Shown here in pieces: positions 24,815 to 34,043 of a stretch of 64,000 nucleotides of DNA. The stretch's first letter is position 1; the number at the start of each line of letters is the position of its first letter. The translations under genes were made by a program, and so were the position numbers. Under the pieces are notes generated by a model. That model was not told the origin of the DNA and did no database searches. It worked only from the letters and a program-made list of their open reading frames with translations. This DNA comes from Bacteriovoracaceae bacterium (lineage in GTDB: Bacteria; Bdellovibrionota; Bacteriovoracia; Bacteriovoracales; Bacteriovoracaceae), in assembly GCA_013141065.1 (NCBI GenBank), contig JABFRR010000006.1, positions 1 to 64,000 on the forward strand, given 5' to 3'.

Positions 24815-25851
24815 TAGTTATTGCCTTTTTTAAACTCAACTGAATCGAGTGAGCCTTCCTTAAAAAAGCGCAATGATGGTTCAAAAGCGACTTTATCAAT
24901 ATTTTCCAATCCATGTTTTGTCCATACTTCATTGACAATTTTCCATTTGTAACTGGCATCTTGTCTTAGATAGAGTATTTTTCGACCAGTATCATTGATG
25001 GTGTTTGATTGATATTTTTGGGTAAAAGTAATTACGGCATAATTTTTTGCTTGCATGATAGAGATGAAATCTAAGTCTATTTTTGGTCGACCCGGATTAG
25101 AAAACACTGCTTTTTTGTAGGCTTTGTACTGGGCAAATTTTCCTTTTGAGTCGGTGAATTCGACCGGATGGTAATTACTCATGTAGCCTTCAATTTCTTT
25201 ATTTCTCCAAGCAGTCAACCAAGACTCGAGAACTTGTTTCAAGTCATTTTTCTGAGTTTCAAAAGTTTTTTCATTAAGATAAACGAGGTCTTGAACAATT
25301 ATGATTGGTGTCTTATTGAGCTCTAAATACTTAGATAAATCAATTAACTCGTTATTCGCAGTAACAACACACCCTCTTGAGTCTAAACCCTTGTCGATTC
25401 TTGTCTCATCATTAGTTGAGTGGAGCCAAATTCCCGAACCAGTTTTTTTTAATATTTTATCAATCGGGTTTGGATAATCCATGACAAATGCACCGGCACC
25501 GTAGATTACACTTTGTGGCCCTGATTGTGCCAGAAGTTGTTTGTAGTTAAGAAAATCAACAAAATTATAAATTCCTTCTGGAGTTCGAAAATCTCCTTCC
25601 GCTTCTTTATCACCTGGTTTTTTTCCTGTGGCCATTTGGTATGAACGAACGAGTTCAGGAAGACCTTCATTGTTTTTATAAAGATGTAAAAGATGAGTTG
25701 ATTTTTCTGCCACTAAAACATGATGAGAAAAAAAGTTATCCATTAATAAAAGTGGAGCTGGTAAAAGCTTTTGCGCTGTTTGGGCATTTAGAAGTACTGG
25801 AAAAATTGCAATTGCCGATAGGACAAACATCGAGTGAAGGTAGTTTTTCAT
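24814..25851 (-). CDS. L,D-transpeptidase (YkuD) with C-terminal NTF2-like domain
   Basis: Periplasmic enzyme that makes 3-3 crosslinks or attaches substrates to peptidoglycan. Signal peptide (cleaved after LNA, about residue 23). YkuD domain at about 45-190 with the catalytic block WLHSTNDETRI ... LDSRGCV (His and nucleophile Cys). A second domain at 215-330 (LESWLTAWRNKEIEGYMSNY) is the NTF2/SnoaL-like module found in many such proteins. First gene of the unit with the coiled-coil protein and bactofilin. Confidence 0.85.
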   Translation of the reverse strand: MKNYLHSMFVLSAIAIFPVLLNAQTAQKLLPAPLLLMDNFFSHHVLVAEKSTHLLHLYKNNEGLPELVRSYQMATGKKPGDKEAEGDFRTPEGIYNFVDFLNYKQLLAQSGPQSVIYGAGAFVMDYPNPIDKILKKTGSGIWLHSTNDETRIDKGLDSRGCVVTANNELIDLSKYLELNKTPIIIVQDLVYLNEKTFETQKNDLKQVLESWLTAWRNKEIEGYMSNYHPVEFTDSKGKFAQYKAYKKAVFSNPGRPKIDLDFISIMQAKNYAVITFTQKYQSNTINDTGRKILYLRQDASYKWKIVNEVWTKHGLENIDKVAFEPSLRFFKEGSLDSVEFKKGNN

Positions 25852-26034
25852 AGGAAGTAACCCTTTAAGATGGTCAGGTATTAAGTTTTGTATCTCTTTA
25901 TTTTAGTCAAAAGGAAGGATTCCATCAACAATAAATCAACAATAGTGACTTAGGGCTATGATTTCCCTGGGTATCAACCGATAAGATTACTGATAAAATA
26001 GACTAAGAGTAGTGGGTGAACCCAGGGTGAAGGT

Positions 26035-27807
26035 ATGAGTGTTCCAAAAAAACAAAAAGCCGAATCTGACAGCCAGGTAAATACAAAAATTCAACAAAAG
26101 TTTGATTTGGTTTTTCCCAATAATGAACAAGCAAGTAAATCTAAAATTGATGATATTAATTTAGATTCAAATGGTGAATCTACCAATGAAGAGAAAAAAA
26201 TGGAAAATGGGAATTCAAAAAAATCGCCCTCTGCTGTAGATGATTTTTCAATTGATCTCGATTTTTCCATGGATGATGAAAATACTAAAACTGCAATTAA
26301 ATATGATACGAATAAAGATTCCAATAATGAATCAACTGAGTCTAATGAAGCAAAATCAAAGACTAATGCAGGCATCGATGTACCATCAGCAGACGATGGC
26401 TTCTCGTTAGATTTTGATTTTGACGGTACAGGAGAAGTTGATAAAACAGTGCAGACTCAATCAATTGAGCATTCTGATAATATAGCGGAAGGCACAGGTG
26501 GTTTTGATCTCGATATGGATTCAGATGAATTTAACGAATCAACTCAAAAAACAATTATTGGCCAATTTGATCTTTCAAAAATATCTAATGAAACAGTGCC
26601 TATTCCAGAAATGACGAATATACATTTAAGTGAATCGTCGGATACTGCTATTATTCCGGACGTTGTTTCACAATTAGAACCTCATGCAGACTCAACTTCA
26701 GATTTTTCACTCGATAGTCCTTCAGAAAGTCTTGATGATTTTAATCTCAATAATGCGGAAGACAGTTCTCGAACTTCAGTTTCATCATCAGATTTAATGT
26801 CGTCTGAAGAAATGAAAGCTAATATTGAATCAACGATAAAAGACATCATTAGACCTCAAATTTCAAATACAAATGAGTTTGATTTAGATGAATTAACTAA
26901 AGCTGACCACGCACTTGATGATTTACTTGATAAGACAAAAATGTTTTCCACCACTGATCAAAATTCAGTCTTTAAAATTGACCCTAAGTCAGCGAAGAGT
27001 TCACTTGAAGAATTCGCAGATCAAGCAACTGATTTTAATTTAGATGATAATGACTTTGCTTCAAACGTGGGAGACCCGTTTGAGCCGATGCCATATCAAA
27101 ATAAATCTCAAACTAAAGTAGCTCAAGCTAAAAAAAGCTCAATACAAGAACCGAACTATGAAGCCGTTCGTCCGACTGCCGAGCAAGTTCAAGCGACGAG
27201 TGAAGACTCCATTCGAAATCTCTCCACGCTAAGAGCACTTCGCGAAGAGCGTGAAGACTTAGTAGCTCAGATCAAAAACTTAAAATCCCTCAACAAAGAA
27301 GTGGAACAAGACACTCTGACATTAAAAGCAAACTTAGACGAAGCGAAAATAGAAATCACAATTTTAAGAAAACGTCACATGGTGGAGATTGAAGACCTAA
27401 AATATCGACTTTCTCTCAGTGACGAAAAGAAATTAATGGCCGAAGAAAAAGCCAGACAAGCAGATCTTAGACGTGAAAAACTAGAGCAAAAAGTGAGAAT
27501 TGATTTTAATCAAGTCAAACAACGAGAAAAAGAACTAGAAAGTAAATTAGAATTACTTTCTATGGATGTAGATTCTCAGGTTCAAAGCCGCGACCAAAAA
27601 ATTCTAGAATTGAGAAGAAAAATTGACGCACTTGAATTTAATATGGAGAATGCTTCTATAAAAGAGCAAAAATCCTCAGATGATAAACGTAAGCTAGAAG
27701 ATCGTTTAAATAAAATTATGAAAACATTGCGAAATTCAATTAAAAACTTAGAAGACGATATCGATCATGTTGAAAGTGATGGTGGTCAAATGAAGGAAAA
27801 ATATTAA
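26035..27807 (+). CDS. Acidic disordered protein with C-terminal coiled coil
   Basis: 590 residues, no signal peptide. Residues 1-385 are Asp/Glu/Ser-rich and probably unfolded, with a recurring acidic-aromatic motif: DDFSIDLDFSMDD, DDGFSLDFDFDG, GGFDLDMDSDEF, DFSLDSPSESLDDFNL and DFNLDDNDF. Residues 390-585 form a long coiled coil (REEREDLVAQIKNLKSLNKE...). Function unknown. It shares an operon (stop/start overlap) with a GGDEF enzyme and a phosphoesterase, suggesting a scaffold or polar organiser with linear docking motifs (inference). Confidence 0.6.
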   Translation: MSVPKKQKAESDSQVNTKIQQKFDLVFPNNEQASKSKIDDINLDSNGESTNEEKKMENGNSKKSPSAVDDFSIDLDFSMDDENTKTAIKYDTNKDSNNESTESNEAKSKTNAGIDVPSADDGFSLDFDFDGTGEVDKTVQTQSIEHSDNIAEGTGGFDLDMDSDEFNESTQKTIIGQFDLSKISNETVPIPEMTNIHLSESSDTAIIPDVVSQLEPHADSTSDFSLDSPSESLDDFNLNNAEDSSRTSVSSSDLMSSEEMKANIESTIKDIIRPQISNTNEFDLDELTKADHALDDLLDKTKMFSTTDQNSVFKIDPKSAKSSLEEFADQATDFNLDDNDFASNVGDPFEPMPYQNKSQTKVAQAKKSSIQEPNYEAVRPTAEQVQATSEDSIRNLSTLRALREEREDLVAQIKNLKSLNKEVEQDTLTLKANLDEAKIEITILRKRHMVEIEDLKYRLSLSDEKKLMAEEKARQADLRREKLEQKVRIDFNQVKQREKELESKLELLSMDVDSQVQSRDQKILELRRKIDALEFNMENASIKEQKSSDDKRKLEDRLNKIMKTLRNSIKNLEDDIDHVESDGGQMKEKY

Positions 27808-28829
27808 TGAGCGAGTCGTTGAATCAATTTTTAAGTAGCTTTCCATTTTTTGAAAATGAAAAAAATCTTTTTTCTCATATCGAAGAATTTTTAGCGCGTG
27901 ATTACCTTGTCCGGCCAGTGTTGGTGTGTTCTGTTGAAAATAGAATTGATCCAATCGATATTAAAAAATGTCGAATGGTTTTAGGTAAGAGTGATAGACA
28001 ACAACTTTATAGCTCTAAACTTCTAGATAGCTTTTTTATGTCTAGAAAAGATATTAAAAATATACCTTGTCTCAGCGTAAAAATGGATAATTGCTTTTAT
28101 TATTACCTAAACTTAGGACTTAAAAAAAATCAATTTTATTTCGCGGTATTTTCAGCTCCGGCTGAAATTTCTACAAATGCTTTAACCTTCCTCTCTGATT
28201 TTTCTCAGAGTCATCTAAAAGTGATTCAAAAATTTGAGGATCTTTATAAAACCCATGAACTCATTCATATTGATGATGTGACCGGACTTTATAATCAAAG
28301 AAAGCTTTATAAAGATTTAGGAATGTTAGTAGATAAATATCAGCAAGAAAAAGATCCTTTTTGTGTTTTATTCATTGATATTGATTATTTTAAAAAGGTT
28401 AATGATTCCTATGGGCACTTAGTTGGAACAAAACTACTAGAGTGTGTTGCCAAAGATATTAAAGCGATGCTTAGAGATTCGGATATCAGCTATCGATACG
28501 GTGGAGATGAATTTGTTGCAATCTTAGTCAATTCGGACAGCCTGGCCGGAAAAGTTGTCGGTGAACGTATCCTTAGTGGCATAACAAAAAAACCCTATGA
28601 AGTTGAAATAAAAAATGAGATTAAAAAAATTCCTTTGAGTGTCTCAATTGGAGTGGCAGAATTCCCAACAGATGCAGTTAATTTTCAAGAAATTCTCTCG
28701 ATTGCTGACCGTATGATGTATGAAGCAAAAGAATCTGGAAGAGGAATAGTTTTTAATACACAAGATGTTTTCAAATCGAGCCTTCTTAAAGCTGTCGAGC
28801 AAAAAAAGATTGGTAATGGTGGAAACTAA
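27807..28829 (+). CDS. Diguanylate cyclase (GGDEF)
   Basis: Synthesises c-di-GMP from two GTP. The C-terminal GGDEF domain (about 150-330) is complete: FIDIDYFKKVNDSYGH (metal Asp), the active site YGGDEF at residues 231-236, and an allosteric I-site RDSD at 223-226, exactly five residues before GGDEF. So it should be active and feedback-inhibited. The N-terminal 145 residues look like a divergent GAF-type sensor with no clear ligand motif. First base overlaps the end of the acidic coiled-coil gene. Confidence 0.88.
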   Translation: MSESLNQFLSSFPFFENEKNLFSHIEEFLARDYLVRPVLVCSVENRIDPIDIKKCRMVLGKSDRQQLYSSKLLDSFFMSRKDIKNIPCLSVKMDNCFYYYLNLGLKKNQFYFAVFSAPAEISTNALTFLSDFSQSHLKVIQKFEDLYKTHELIHIDDVTGLYNQRKLYKDLGMLVDKYQQEKDPFCVLFIDIDYFKKVNDSYGHLVGTKLLECVAKDIKAMLRDSDISYRYGGDEFVAILVNSDSLAGKVVGERILSGITKKPYEVEIKNEIKKIPLSVSIGVAEFPTDAVNFQEILSIADRMMYEAKESGRGIVFNTQDVFKSSLLKAVEQKKIGNGGN

Positions 28830-29908
28830 TGATCATTTTAGTTTTAAGCGACCTACATCTTGGAAAGGGAAAGTTTCTTCAAAACGGTCAAATTAATCTG
28901 TTGGAAGATTTTCTAGAAGACGAAAAATTTTTTGATTTTTGTGAGTATTATTCTAAAGGTGAATTTGAAAAAGAAGAAGTTCATCTCGTTTTAAATGGCG
29001 ATATTTTAAATCTTATTCAAATTGATGTTGATGGTGTTTTTACCAGCATAATAGATGATACCGTTACAGTGCGTGCGATTGATGCCATCGTTAAAGGACA
29101 TCCAAAGTTTTTTGAAGGAATTCGTCATTTTTTAAAAATTCCAAATAAGAAAATTACCTACGTTATTGGCAATCACGATTCGGGCATGGCCTTTAAAGAA
29201 GCACAGTTGGCCTTTAAACGTTATGTTGGTGAGGGTGTTGAATTTTGCTTTGAAGTTAATCTTTCAGGTGTTCATATCGAGCACGGTCATCGTTTTGAAG
29301 TGATTAATACGGTACCTAGTGATAAATATTTTATGGAAGGACCCAATGGTAAGTTAATTTTGAATCTGCCATGGGGGACACTCTTTTGTATTAATTTGCT
29401 TCCTATTTTAAGAAAAGATAGACCAAACATTGATAAAGTCAGGCCACTTGGAAGTTATGTCAGATGGTGTTTGATTTATGATTTTTCATTTTTCATGAAA
29501 ATGGCCAAAATTGTTTTAGGTTATCTTTTTCAAAGTAATTTTGATGAATACATTGCCCAAAATCGAAACTTTAAAACAACACTTACTATCCTTAAACAAA
29601 TTACAATCTATCCTTTATATGGAAAAAAAGCCCGATCCATATTGCGGCGACATCCTGAGATTCATACAGTGATCATGGGGCATACACATGTGCAAGAATG
29701 GCTCAGATTTCCAGAAAATAAGTATTATTTTAACACGGGAACTTGGAATACAATTCCACATTTGGATGCGGGACAATTAGAAGCTTCAAGTCGATTTACC
29801 TATGTGCAAATTCGGGTTGATAAGGAAAAAAGATTATTGTTAACTGGAACAATGAATCTATGGCAAGGTGAGTGGAAGCCATTTAGAGAAGAGGTTTCGG
29901 CCATTTAA
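28829..29908 (+). CDS. Calcineurin-like metallophosphoesterase
   Basis: Two-metal phosphoesterase with all signature blocks: SDLHLGKG, LNGDILN, IGNHDSGM, HIEHGHRFEV and MGHTHVQEW. The layout resembles UDP-2,3-diacylglucosamine hydrolase (LpxH) relatives, but at 359 residues it is longer, with an inserted hydrophobic helical part (about 170-230). The substrate is not shown; a nucleotide or lipid phosphodiester is likely. Overlaps the GGDEF gene by one base, so the two may act in one pathway. Confidence 0.8.
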   Translation: MIILVLSDLHLGKGKFLQNGQINLLEDFLEDEKFFDFCEYYSKGEFEKEEVHLVLNGDILNLIQIDVDGVFTSIIDDTVTVRAIDAIVKGHPKFFEGIRHFLKIPNKKITYVIGNHDSGMAFKEAQLAFKRYVGEGVEFCFEVNLSGVHIEHGHRFEVINTVPSDKYFMEGPNGKLILNLPWGTLFCINLLPILRKDRPNIDKVRPLGSYVRWCLIYDFSFFMKMAKIVLGYLFQSNFDEYIAQNRNFKTTLTILKQITIYPLYGKKARSILRRHPEIHTVIMGHTHVQEWLRFPENKYYFNTGTWNTIPHLDAGQLEASSRFTYVQIRVDKEKRLLLTGTMNLWQGEWKPFREEVSAI

Positions 29909-29912
29909 TCAA

Positions 29913-29938
29913 GGGAAAAAAGATTACTCTCTTTTCCC
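29913..29938. terminator. Possible weak bidirectional terminator
   Basis: GGGAAAA (29913-29919) and TTTTCCC (29932-29938) can pair between two convergent genes. The stem is short and the following T-run is not adjacent, so support is weak. Confidence 0.3.
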
Positions 29939-29949
29939 CATCAGATATT

Positions 29950-30273
29950 CTATTTTTTAGAAGTTTTCTTCGTCACTTTTTTTGCAACTTTCGTTGTTGC
30001 TTTTTTAGCCACTTTTTTCTTACTGGTCTTATTCTTTTTTGACATTATAGCTTCAACTTTCTTTTGAATTTTGTTGAGCTCGCTTTTTTGTTCATTCATG
30101 AATTTTTTCGCTTTTTTCACTTCATCAACGACAGTTTTTTCAATGCGTTTTTCAAGAATTTTCTTTTCAGAGTGAAACTTGTCAACGAGACCTTGCACTA
30201 AATGTTTTTTTCTAAGAGTTTCAATTTCAGCCTTTAAGTCTTGAAAAGATTTTAACAATTGCTTTTTATTCAC
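29950..30273 (-). CDS. Histone H1-like basic coiled-coil protein
   Basis: 107 residues, about a third Lys. The N-terminal 80 form a coiled coil (LKSFQDLKAEIETLRKK). The tail from about residue 81 is made of Lys/Ala/Thr/Val units such as KKVAKKATTKVAKKVTKK, as in eukaryotic H1 and bacterial H1-like DNA-binding proteins. It probably binds DNA or RNA nonspecifically and compacts the nucleoid (inference). It lies 19 bases downstream of nadE on the same strand. Confidence 0.65.
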   Translation of the reverse strand: MNKKQLLKSFQDLKAEIETLRKKHLVQGLVDKFHSEKKILEKRIEKTVVDEVKKAKKFMNEQKSELNKIQKKVEAIMSKKNKTSKKKVAKKATTKVAKKVTKKTSKK

Positions 30274-30292
30274 GAGTAACTCCTATTGTGGG

Positions 30293-32056
30293 TTAAAGAT
30301 TCTTTTTACTTATTGGAACTCTGTGGCCAAAGCCGAAGCTTTTTGCTTTCACCTTTAGTATAGGACAAAACTGTCTTCGTTTATACTCTGAATTTGATAA
30401 AAGCTGATAAACTTTTAGGACTTCATCTGCTTTGTGACCTTTTTTGATCAAATCTTGGGGGGTGAAGCGAGAGGATAGAAGTGCTTCAAGGATTGGATCA
30501 AGTTGCTCGTAAGGCGGTAAGCTTTGGCTGTCTTCTTGATTTTCTCTAAGTTCAGCACTTGGCGGACGATTAATGATCTCAGCAGGGATGAGATTATTGT
30601 ATTTTTGGTTGATAAAGTGAGCGAGTTCAAAAATTTCAAGCTTGAATAAATCTCCTAAGACACTCAAAGCTCCGACTGAATCACCATAAATAGTCGAGTA
30701 ACCAACTGCAATTTCAGATTTATTGGAAGTATTGAGGACTGCTGAGCCTTGATCATTGGAGCGCAGATAAATGAGAGCTCCGCGTAAACGACTTTGAATA
30801 TTCTCATCAGCAATTCCTTTGAGTTCATTGCCAAAATTGTCTTTATAAGCCGAGCGAATAGTTGAATGAATGAACTTGATTGGTAATGTCGTAAGTTTAA
30901 TTCCAAGATTTCTACATAGATCGTAAGAAAGATCGAAACTGATGGAGCTAGAAAAAAAGCCCGGCATAAAGATGGCCTCAATTTCGATTGGCATCTTTTT
31001 TTGGACTAATTTTAATATTGTCAAAACGAGTGCAGAATCAATTCCTCCTGAAAGAGCAATCGAAAATTTTTTTAAATTATTTTTTACGGCATAGTCACTA
31101 ATACCCAAAATAAGGGCATCGAGAACTTGCGCACAACCAACTTCGCCCATTGGTAAAAGCTGAGTAGTATCGGTGGAGAGTCTAGTTGTAAATATTGTAG
31201 ACCAAGAGTTAGATTGAGAGTGATAACTTCTTTTGTTTACTTTTTCTGTTGGCACATAAGTTGGGAATGAAAAGCAAAGAATTTGAGCCTTAAAACCTTG
31301 GGCCTGATGAAGTACACTATCTCCATCGACTACGAAGCTGTGGCCATCAAAAAGAATTTCATCTTCTGCGCCCACCCGATTGACGTAGACGAAGGGAGTT
31401 TCAAGAAATTGAGAAATCTCCAGCGCACGATTAATTCTTGATTCAACTTTACCAAGATGATAGGGACTTGCGCTCAAATTAATAACGAGGTCACACTTTT
31501 GCTGACTCTTTTTTATTTCTTCATTGAGAAGTTCGACAGGGTCAACATCGTGCAAATGAGAAAACCACATGTCTTCGCAAATTAAAAGTCCTATATTTTT
31601 ATTTTGAAAACGAAAAATTGTTGAATGATTACCTGGGGTAAAATACTTTTTTTCTTCATAAAGATCATAATTAGGCAAAAGTTGTTTTGTATAGAGTGAT
31701 TTAAGTTTTTTTCCTGGCTCAATAAGATAAATGACATTTTCTATTTGAGAAGGATATCCCAGCGAATCAAATTCATAATGAAGACCACCGACAAGAATGG
31801 CCAATGGATTTTTGCTCTTTAATTGTCGCTCTGACCAAAGAGACAAATCATCGAGAAATGACAGATAATCATCAATAAAAGTCTTTTTAAGAGGCAGGTC
31901 TTGCAAGGGATAACCAGTGAGAAAGAGTTCAGGAAATACGTGCAGACCTTCAGCGCTTTCTTGTTGAAAAGCCAAAGTAAGATATTTAAAAATGCCTTCA
32001 AAATCAGCAATTTCGTGATGAGTTTGATGAAGATTTATTTGCATGAATGCTTCCAT
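30293..32056 (-). CDS. nadE: Glutamine-dependent NAD+ synthetase
   Basis: Amidates deamido-NAD to NAD+. The N-terminal nitrilase-type glutaminase has Glu (VFPELFLTGYP), Lys (YTKQLLPNYD) and the nucleophile Cys (GLLICEDMWF). The C-terminal ATP pyrophosphatase domain has the P-loop ALSGGIDSALVL and LNTSNKSEIAVGYSTIYGD. About 590 residues. I chose ATG 32056 (MEAFMQINLHQ). ATG 32044 is nearly as good and has GGAAG upstream, while the longest frame (32074) has no SD. Confidence 0.93.
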   Translation of the reverse strand: MEAFMQINLHQTHHEIADFEGIFKYLTLAFQQESAEGLHVFPELFLTGYPLQDLPLKKTFIDDYLSFLDDLSLWSERQLKSKNPLAILVGGLHYEFDSLGYPSQIENVIYLIEPGKKLKSLYTKQLLPNYDLYEEKKYFTPGNHSTIFRFQNKNIGLLICEDMWFSHLHDVDPVELLNEEIKKSQQKCDLVINLSASPYHLGKVESRINRALEISQFLETPFVYVNRVGAEDEILFDGHSFVVDGDSVLHQAQGFKAQILCFSFPTYVPTEKVNKRSYHSQSNSWSTIFTTRLSTDTTQLLPMGEVGCAQVLDALILGISDYAVKNNLKKFSIALSGGIDSALVLTILKLVQKKMPIEIEAIFMPGFFSSSISFDLSYDLCRNLGIKLTTLPIKFIHSTIRSAYKDNFGNELKGIADENIQSRLRGALIYLRSNDQGSAVLNTSNKSEIAVGYSTIYGDSVGALSVLGDLFKLEIFELAHFINQKYNNLIPAEIINRPPSAELRENQEDSQSLPPYEQLDPILEALLSSRFTPQDLIKKGHKADEVLKVYQLLSNSEYKRRQFCPILKVKAKSFGFGHRVPISKKNL

Positions 32057-32136
32057 TGAACTAGATTTACACACTAGATTATAACTCGTTTTTTAAGTTT
32101 CGTAAAACCTATATTGGTCATGGAATGGGAGCTGTT

Positions 32137-33054
32137 ATGTTAGGCGTGATTTTTGTCATTCTGGCCGGTATTTTGTGGGCCCTAGATACATTAATTCGCT
32201 ATCCTCTTTTATATTCGGGGGTCTCTGCTGAGATTATCGTTTTTACTGAGCATCTTATTTTATCCATTGTTTTTATTCCACTGCTTTTAAAAAATCATTT
32301 TAAAGATTTTAAAAATATTGGACAAATCAATCTTTCTACATTTTTTTATTTTTTTGTAATCGGAGTTTGTGGTTCAGCTATCGGAACTTTGACATTTACA
32401 AAAGCGTTTATGCTCATTAATCCTTCATTAGTCATTTTATTACAAAAGCTTCAGCCTATAGTGGCCATCAGTCTTGCCAGCCTAGTGCTCGGTGAGAAAA
32501 TAAAGTCTAATTTTATCCTTTGGGCAATTCTTGCACTTTTTGGTGGATTTCTTATTTCTTCCCCTGATATTTTTCCGGGGCTAGAAAAACTCGATTTTAG
32601 CTTTGCCCTTTTGAGTGAACGAGCGCTTTATGGCTATTTTCTCACTTTAATAGCTGTAGTGAGTTGGGGGGCGTCGACGGTTTTTGGAAAAAAACTCTCG
32701 GGTGCTGGTTTTAGTGTTGTACAAATAATGGGTGGCCGTTTTATTTTCGGTTTTGTTTTTATGTCACTTTATTTATTTTCTCAATATCATGCAATCAGTC
32801 TAAGTATGGGGGCAAATCTTTATGGAAAGATAATACTGATGGTATTGATTTCTGGCCTCTTGGGAATGTATTTTTATTATAAGGGGCTTAAGTTAATTTC
32901 TGCTCGTGCTTGTGCATTAGCTGAAATGTTTTTTCCTTTTAGTGCTGTCGTTATCAATTGGATTTTTTTGGGAGCAAAGCTCTCAATGGTTCAAATTGTA
33001 GGAGCTATAATTTTACTTATATCTTCGTTAGTTATTCAACTTAAGAAATATTAA
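32137..33054 (+). CDS. EamA/DMT-family transporter
   Basis: Ten-helix drug/metabolite transporter with two EamA halves. Each half has the typical start, as in LAGILWALDTLIRYPL and TLIAVVSWGASTVFGKKLS. VLGEKIKSNFILWAI ends the first half. Substrate not predictable. ATG 32137 with GGGAG 5 bases upstream is preferred to ATG 32125. Divergent from nadE and followed by a nucleotide-sugar epimerase. Confidence 0.82.
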   Translation: MLGVIFVILAGILWALDTLIRYPLLYSGVSAEIIVFTEHLILSIVFIPLLLKNHFKDFKNIGQINLSTFFYFFVIGVCGSAIGTLTFTKAFMLINPSLVILLQKLQPIVAISLASLVLGEKIKSNFILWAILALFGGFLISSPDIFPGLEKLDFSFALLSERALYGYFLTLIAVVSWGASTVFGKKLSGAGFSVVQIMGGRFIFGFVFMSLYLFSQYHAISLSMGANLYGKIILMVLISGLLGMYFYYKGLKLISARACALAEMFFPFSAVVINWIFLGAKLSMVQIVGAIILLISSLVIQLKKY

Positions 33055-33071
33055 TTGTGGAGTGATCATAA

Positions 33072-34043
33072 ATGGAAAAAATAGTTTTACCTGCCTCACT
33101 TGAAGATAAAGTCATTTTAGTAGCCGGTGCTGCTGGTTTTGTACCTTCTACGCTCTGTGAATTTTATCTTAATCTTGGTGCTAAAGTTATTGGTTTAGAT
33201 AATTTTATTACAGGGTCTCAATCAAATATTGATATTCTTTCAAAATATAAAAAATTTGAATTTATCAAAAATAACATTTACGAAAAATTACCAGATTTTA
33301 AATCCACTAAGATTGACTATATTTTCTCAATGGCCAGTCCAGCTTCACCGATTGACTTTGGTTTAATTCCTCTTGAAATCATGAGAGTGAACTCTGAAGG
33401 AACACTGCATCTCTTAGAGCTCGCTCGTGAAAAAAATGCGCGATTTCTAGAGGCATCAACTTCTGAAGTTTACGGAGACCCAGAAATTCATCCTCAAACT
33501 GAAGATTATGTCGGTCATGTCAATCCAATAGGTCCTCGGTCTTGTTATGATGAATCAAAGCGTTTTGCCGAGGCGATGACAATGAGTTTTCATACTCGCT
33601 ACAAAGTCGATACGCGTATTGTGAGAATTTTTAATACTTATGGCCCACGAATGCGACCTAATGATGGGCGAGTCATTCCCAATTTTATTACCCAGGCACT
33701 GAATGGGGAAGATCTCACAGTATATGGCGATGGTTTACAGACCAGATCGTATTGCTATTCAACCGACTTAGTTGAGGCCATTCATAATGTTATGTTTTGT
33801 AATGATGTGACTCCTTTTAATTGTGGTAATCCTGATGAATACACAATTAAAGAAACGGCAGAGTTAATTATTAAGATTTTGGGAAGCCAATCAAAGATCA
33901 AATATCTGCCACTTCCTAAAGATGATCCCCGACGTCGCCGGCCAAATATAGATAAACTACAAAATATTTCTGCTTATAAACCTCAAGTTTTATTTGAAGC
34001 CGGTATAAGACAAACGGCAGAATACTTTAAAAGTCTTATATGA
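33072..34043 (+). CDS. NAD-dependent epimerase, UDP-glucuronate decarboxylase-like
   Basis: SDR enzyme of nucleotide-sugar metabolism. STSEVYGDP, SCYDESKRFAEA (YxxxK), RIFNTYGPRMRPNDGRVIPN and DDPRRRRPNI are the blocks of UDP-xylose synthase, which makes UDP-xylose from UDP-glucuronate. The Rossmann motif is odd: GAAGFVPS instead of GGAGFLGS, with Pro for the third Gly. All other catalytic residues are kept. Overlaps the next gene (ATGA) and probably feeds surface polysaccharide synthesis. Confidence 0.82.
   Translation: MEKIVLPASLEDKVILVAGAAGFVPSTLCEFYLNLGAKVIGLDNFITGSQSNIDILSKYKKFEFIKNNIYEKLPDFKSTKIDYIFSMASPASPIDFGLIPLEIMRVNSEGTLHLLELAREKNARFLEASTSEVYGDPEIHPQTEDYVGHVNPIGPRSCYDESKRFAEAMTMSFHTRYKVDTRIVRIFNTYGPRMRPNDGRVIPNFITQALNGEDLTVYGDGLQTRSYCYSTDLVEAIHNVMFCNDVTPFNCGNPDEYTIKETAELIIKILGSQSKIKYLPLPKDDPRRRRPNIDKLQNISAYKPQVLFEAGIRQTAEYFKSLI

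Noticed and set aside
30448..31000. Minus-strand frames inside nadE in a second frame.
   Set aside because: The nadE frame has all catalytic blocks; the others have no domain or SD.
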